Source: Cyanobacteriota bacterium
GTDB taxonomy: Bacteria > Cyanobacteriota > Cyanobacteriia > Leptolyngbyales > Leptolyngbyaceae
Assembly: GCA_027482985.1 (NCBI GenBank)
Contig: JAIXVO010000088.1
Coordinates: forward strand, 1 to 5,600
Length of the DNA: 5,600 bases
Direction: 5' to 3'
The notes under the pieces are model-generated. The model saw nothing but the letters and a program-made list of their open reading frames with translations, was not told the origin of the DNA and did not search any database. This document shows, piece after piece, positions 5,176 to 5,600 of this stretch. The translations under genes were made by a program, and so were the position numbers. Position 1 is the stretch's first letter, and each line of letters opens with the position of its first letter.

Positions 5176-5574
5176 ATGAATAAGTCATTGATGGCCCTTG
5201 TGGGAGCAGGTTTTGTTCTATCTGCCAGTTTTGCCACCGTGGGTTTGGCCCAGGCTGAACAAACTACGTTTCCCAGTCCCAACCGCCGAGGCGACTTTAA
5301 CGCCCGCAATGCCAACACCTTCTTGAGCGAAACCAATGGGCTAGTTACCTGGCCCACGTGGCAGGTGGTTTCCAGCGATGGTGAATTGAATTGTCGGCAA
5401 ACGCCCAATGGTCGGATTGTCCGGGTGTACTTCAACAATCGCGACATCGTTCACGCCGAACTGCGGGGTGGCAACGCCTTTGTCACAACCGCCAACGGCT
5501 CACCCTGGATGCTAACGCGCGATCGCTGCTATGTCCGGGCGAACACTCAATACATTCGCCCCGTTTGGCAATAG
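5176..5574 (+). CDS. Small secreted protein, possibly SH3-like
   Basis: A 132-residue protein with a clear Sec signal peptide: MNKS, a hydrophobic core at about 5-24, and an AQA cleavage site at 25-27, leaving about 105 mature residues in the periplasm or outside. The mature part has only two cysteines (73 and 118), likely to form a disulfide outside the cytoplasm. The run GELNCRQTPNGRIVRVY (69-85), then SPWMLTRDRCYVRANTQYIRPV (109-130), has the short-strand rhythm of bacterial SH3-like domains (LNVR...PNG...V, then W...CYV). That is an inference from pattern only. No catalytic motif is seen. The start is ATG 5176, immediately before the signal peptide; only GAG 8 bases upstream serves as a ribosome site. 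Downstream (5575-5600) nothing is seen. Confidence 0.85.
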   Translation: MNKSLMALVGAGFVLSASFATVGLAQAEQTTFPSPNRRGDFNARNANTFLSETNGLVTWPTWQVVSSDGELNCRQTPNGRIVRVYFNNRDIVHAELRGGNAFVTTANGSPWMLTRDRCYVRANTQYIRPVWQ

Positions 5575-5600
5575 ATCAGGCTTCAGCCCCATCCAGCCAA

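Overview
The window looks like filamentous cyanobacterial chromosome. I count 15 copies of the palindrome GCGATCGC (HIP1), about one per 370 bases, which is a cyanobacterial hallmark. The proteins also fit: a CYP110-type cytochrome P450, an LpxB-like protein of a type carried by cyanobacteria, and several arrays of 7-base tandem repeats resembling the heptanucleotide STRR families of filamentous cyanobacteria. No rRNA, tRNA, CRISPR array or transposase was seen.

Layout: (1) 1-563, minus strand, the N-terminal 187 codons of a DppB/OppB-type peptide/nickel ABC transporter permease running off the left edge. (2) 688-2079, plus strand, a complete P450 divergent from the permease across 124 bases. 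(3) 2087-2293, minus strand, a 68-residue four-cysteine protein that is tail-to-tail with the P450, 7 bases apart. (4) 2294-2527, a gene-poor stretch filled with purine-rich repeats, including a textbook G-quadruplex motif. (5) 2528-3019, minus strand, a GNAT acetyltransferase whose stop codon lies inside a 7-base repeat array. (6) 3020-3254, a divergent intergenic region with another 7-base array and an inverted repeat. (7) 3255-4640, plus strand, an LpxB-like GT-B glycosyltransferase carrying an in-frame insertion of the same kind of repeat. (8) 4601-4990, minus strand, a small membrane protein overlapping the LpxB-like gene by 40 bases tail-to-tail. (9) 5176-5574, plus strand, a small secreted protein with two cysteines.

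The genes alternate in strand and do not form one pathway or operon. They are mostly household or accessory single genes: transport, oxidation, acetylation, envelope glycolipid-type chemistry and a secreted protein. I see no defence system or biosynthetic cluster.

The most striking thing is the repeat biology. Four clear 7-base arrays lie within about 1.5 kb, in both orientations, plus a two-copy 7-base repeat near 3200. One array, combined with a central palindrome, sits inside the LpxB-like gene as about 104 bases. It is read through in the only forward frame without stops, in what appears to be the linker between the two GT-B domains. Function calls rest on reading motifs by eye; no database search was possible.
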